The translations under genes and the position numbers were made by a program. The notes below the pieces were generated by a model, which made no database searches, was not told where the DNA came from, and was given only the letters and a program-made list of their open reading frames with translations. Positions 11,930 to 12,522 of a stretch of DNA of 12,522 nt are shown piece after piece (positions within the stretch are counted from its first letter, which is position 1; each line of letters starts with the position of its first letter). Source of the stretch: Nocardioides sp. (lineage in GTDB: Bacteria > Actinomycetota > Actinomycetes > Propionibacteriales > Nocardioidaceae); contig JAPSKJ010000051.1 of the NCBI GenBank assembly GCA_031177735.1, positions 1 to 12,522 on the forward strand, in the 5' to 3' direction.

Positions 11930-12522
11930 ATGGAACGCCACGCCCGGCTCGCGGGTATCACCGCCGCGCTGGTCGGCTTCACGAGCACCTCCGCGGTCGT
12001 GCTGTCCGGACTCCACGCGGTCGGCGCGACGACGGCCCAGGCCGCCTCCGGGCTGGTGGCGCTCTGCCTGGCCCAGGCACTCGGCATGCTGTGGCTCACC
12101 CAGCGCTACCGCATGCCGATCACGCTGGCCTGGTCGACGCCCGGCGCGGCGCTGCTGGCGAGCGGGGGCGCGGTCGAGGGCGGCTGGGCCGCCGCTGTCG
12201 GCGCCTTCGCGGCGGTCGGGGTCCTCATCGTGGTGACCGCTCTCTGGCCGACCCTGGGCCGGCTCGTGGCCGCCATCCCGGCGCCGGTCGCGCAGGCGAT
12301 GCTGGCCGGTGTGCTCGCCACGCTGTGCCTGGCGCCGGTGCGCGCGCTGGCCGAGGACCCGAGTCGGATCGCGCCGGTCGCGCTGGTGTGGCTGGTGCTG
12401 CTGCGATGGGCACCGCGCTGGGCGGCCCCGGCCGCTTTCGCTGCGGCCCTGGTGATCATCGGCGTCGACGCCGCACGCCAGGGCGTCGACGGGCCGGTGC
12501 TGCCCGCACTGGAGCTGACCGC
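11930..12522 (+). CDS. benE: BenE-family benzoate/H+ symporter, 3' end outside window
   Basis: The frame is open from ATG 11930 to the window edge: 197 codons, about half of the usual ~400 residues. It is a strongly hydrophobic membrane protein with several predicted helices (GITAALVGFTSTSAVVLSGL, ASGLVALCLAQALGMLWL, AAVGAFAAVGVLIVVTALW, AAPAAFAAALVIIGV). The conserved BenE segment MPITLAWSTPGAALLASG is at about residues 61-78, followed by AAIPAPVAQAMLAGVL. BenE proteins take up benzoate or related aromatic acids with protons. The divergent XRE-cupin gene is its probable regulator. No benzoate catabolic gene is in view; it would have to lie downstream or elsewhere. The actual substrate may differ from benzoate. 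Confidence 0.88.
   Translation, partial: MERHARLAGITAALVGFTSTSAVVLSGLHAVGATTAQAASGLVALCLAQALGMLWLTQRYRMPITLAWSTPGAALLASGGAVEGGWAAAVGAFAAVGVLIVVTALWPTLGRLVAAIPAPVAQAMLAGVLATLCLAPVRALAEDPSRIAPVALVWLVLLRWAPRWAAPAAFAAALVIIGVDAARQGVDGPVLPALELT

Overview
This window is a very GC-rich stretch of actinobacterial chromosome. Support for that comes from strong G/C at third codon positions, GTG starts, start codons sitting 6-7 bases after a TANNNT -10 box, and typical actinobacterial proteins (a DUF3263 plus LytR_C pair, an XRE-cupin regulator, an OtsB phosphatase). The gene set suggests Nocardioidaceae or relatives, but that is inference. I see no mobile element, tRNA, rRNA or CRISPR array.

Layout: (1) Bases 1-3828, all on the minus strand, hold an SGNH-type hydrolase with an N-terminal membrane segment, a LacI-family regulator starting four bases after it, and the first 633 codons of a large glycosyltransferase that runs out of the window. 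(2) Bases 3931-5681, minus strand, are the most interesting unit: a SAM-I (S-box) riboswitch, then a threonine-synthase-like PLP enzyme with a zinc ribbon, then a 91-residue MoaD/ThiS-type sulfur carrier ending in Gly-Gly. (3) Bases 5918-8268, plus strand, encode a predicted Tat-exported PHP-domain protein whose first 40 residues are half histidine, translationally coupled by ATGA to an unrecognised 183-residue protein ending Cys-Cys-Ser-His-His. (4) Bases 8291-10031, minus strand, hold trehalose-6-phosphate phosphatase and a DUF3263 / LytR_C pair that resembles Rv0430-Rv0431 (virR) of Mycobacterium tuberculosis. (5) Bases 10141-12522 hold a Gfo/Idh/MocA oxidoreductase (plus), an XRE-cupin regulator (minus) whose end overlaps it, and a divergent BenE-type benzoate transporter that runs off the window (plus).

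The strongest candidate for an undescribed system is unit 2. A SAM riboswitch normally shuts off methionine or sulfur genes. Here it heads a 'threonine synthase' in an apparent operon with a sulfur carrier. By analogy with CysO-CysM, where a carrier thiocarboxylate and O-phosphoserine give cysteine, I infer that the pair may make homocysteine from O-phosphohomoserine and a carrier thiocarboxylate. The riboswitch and the two protein families are read directly from the sequence; the reaction is inference.
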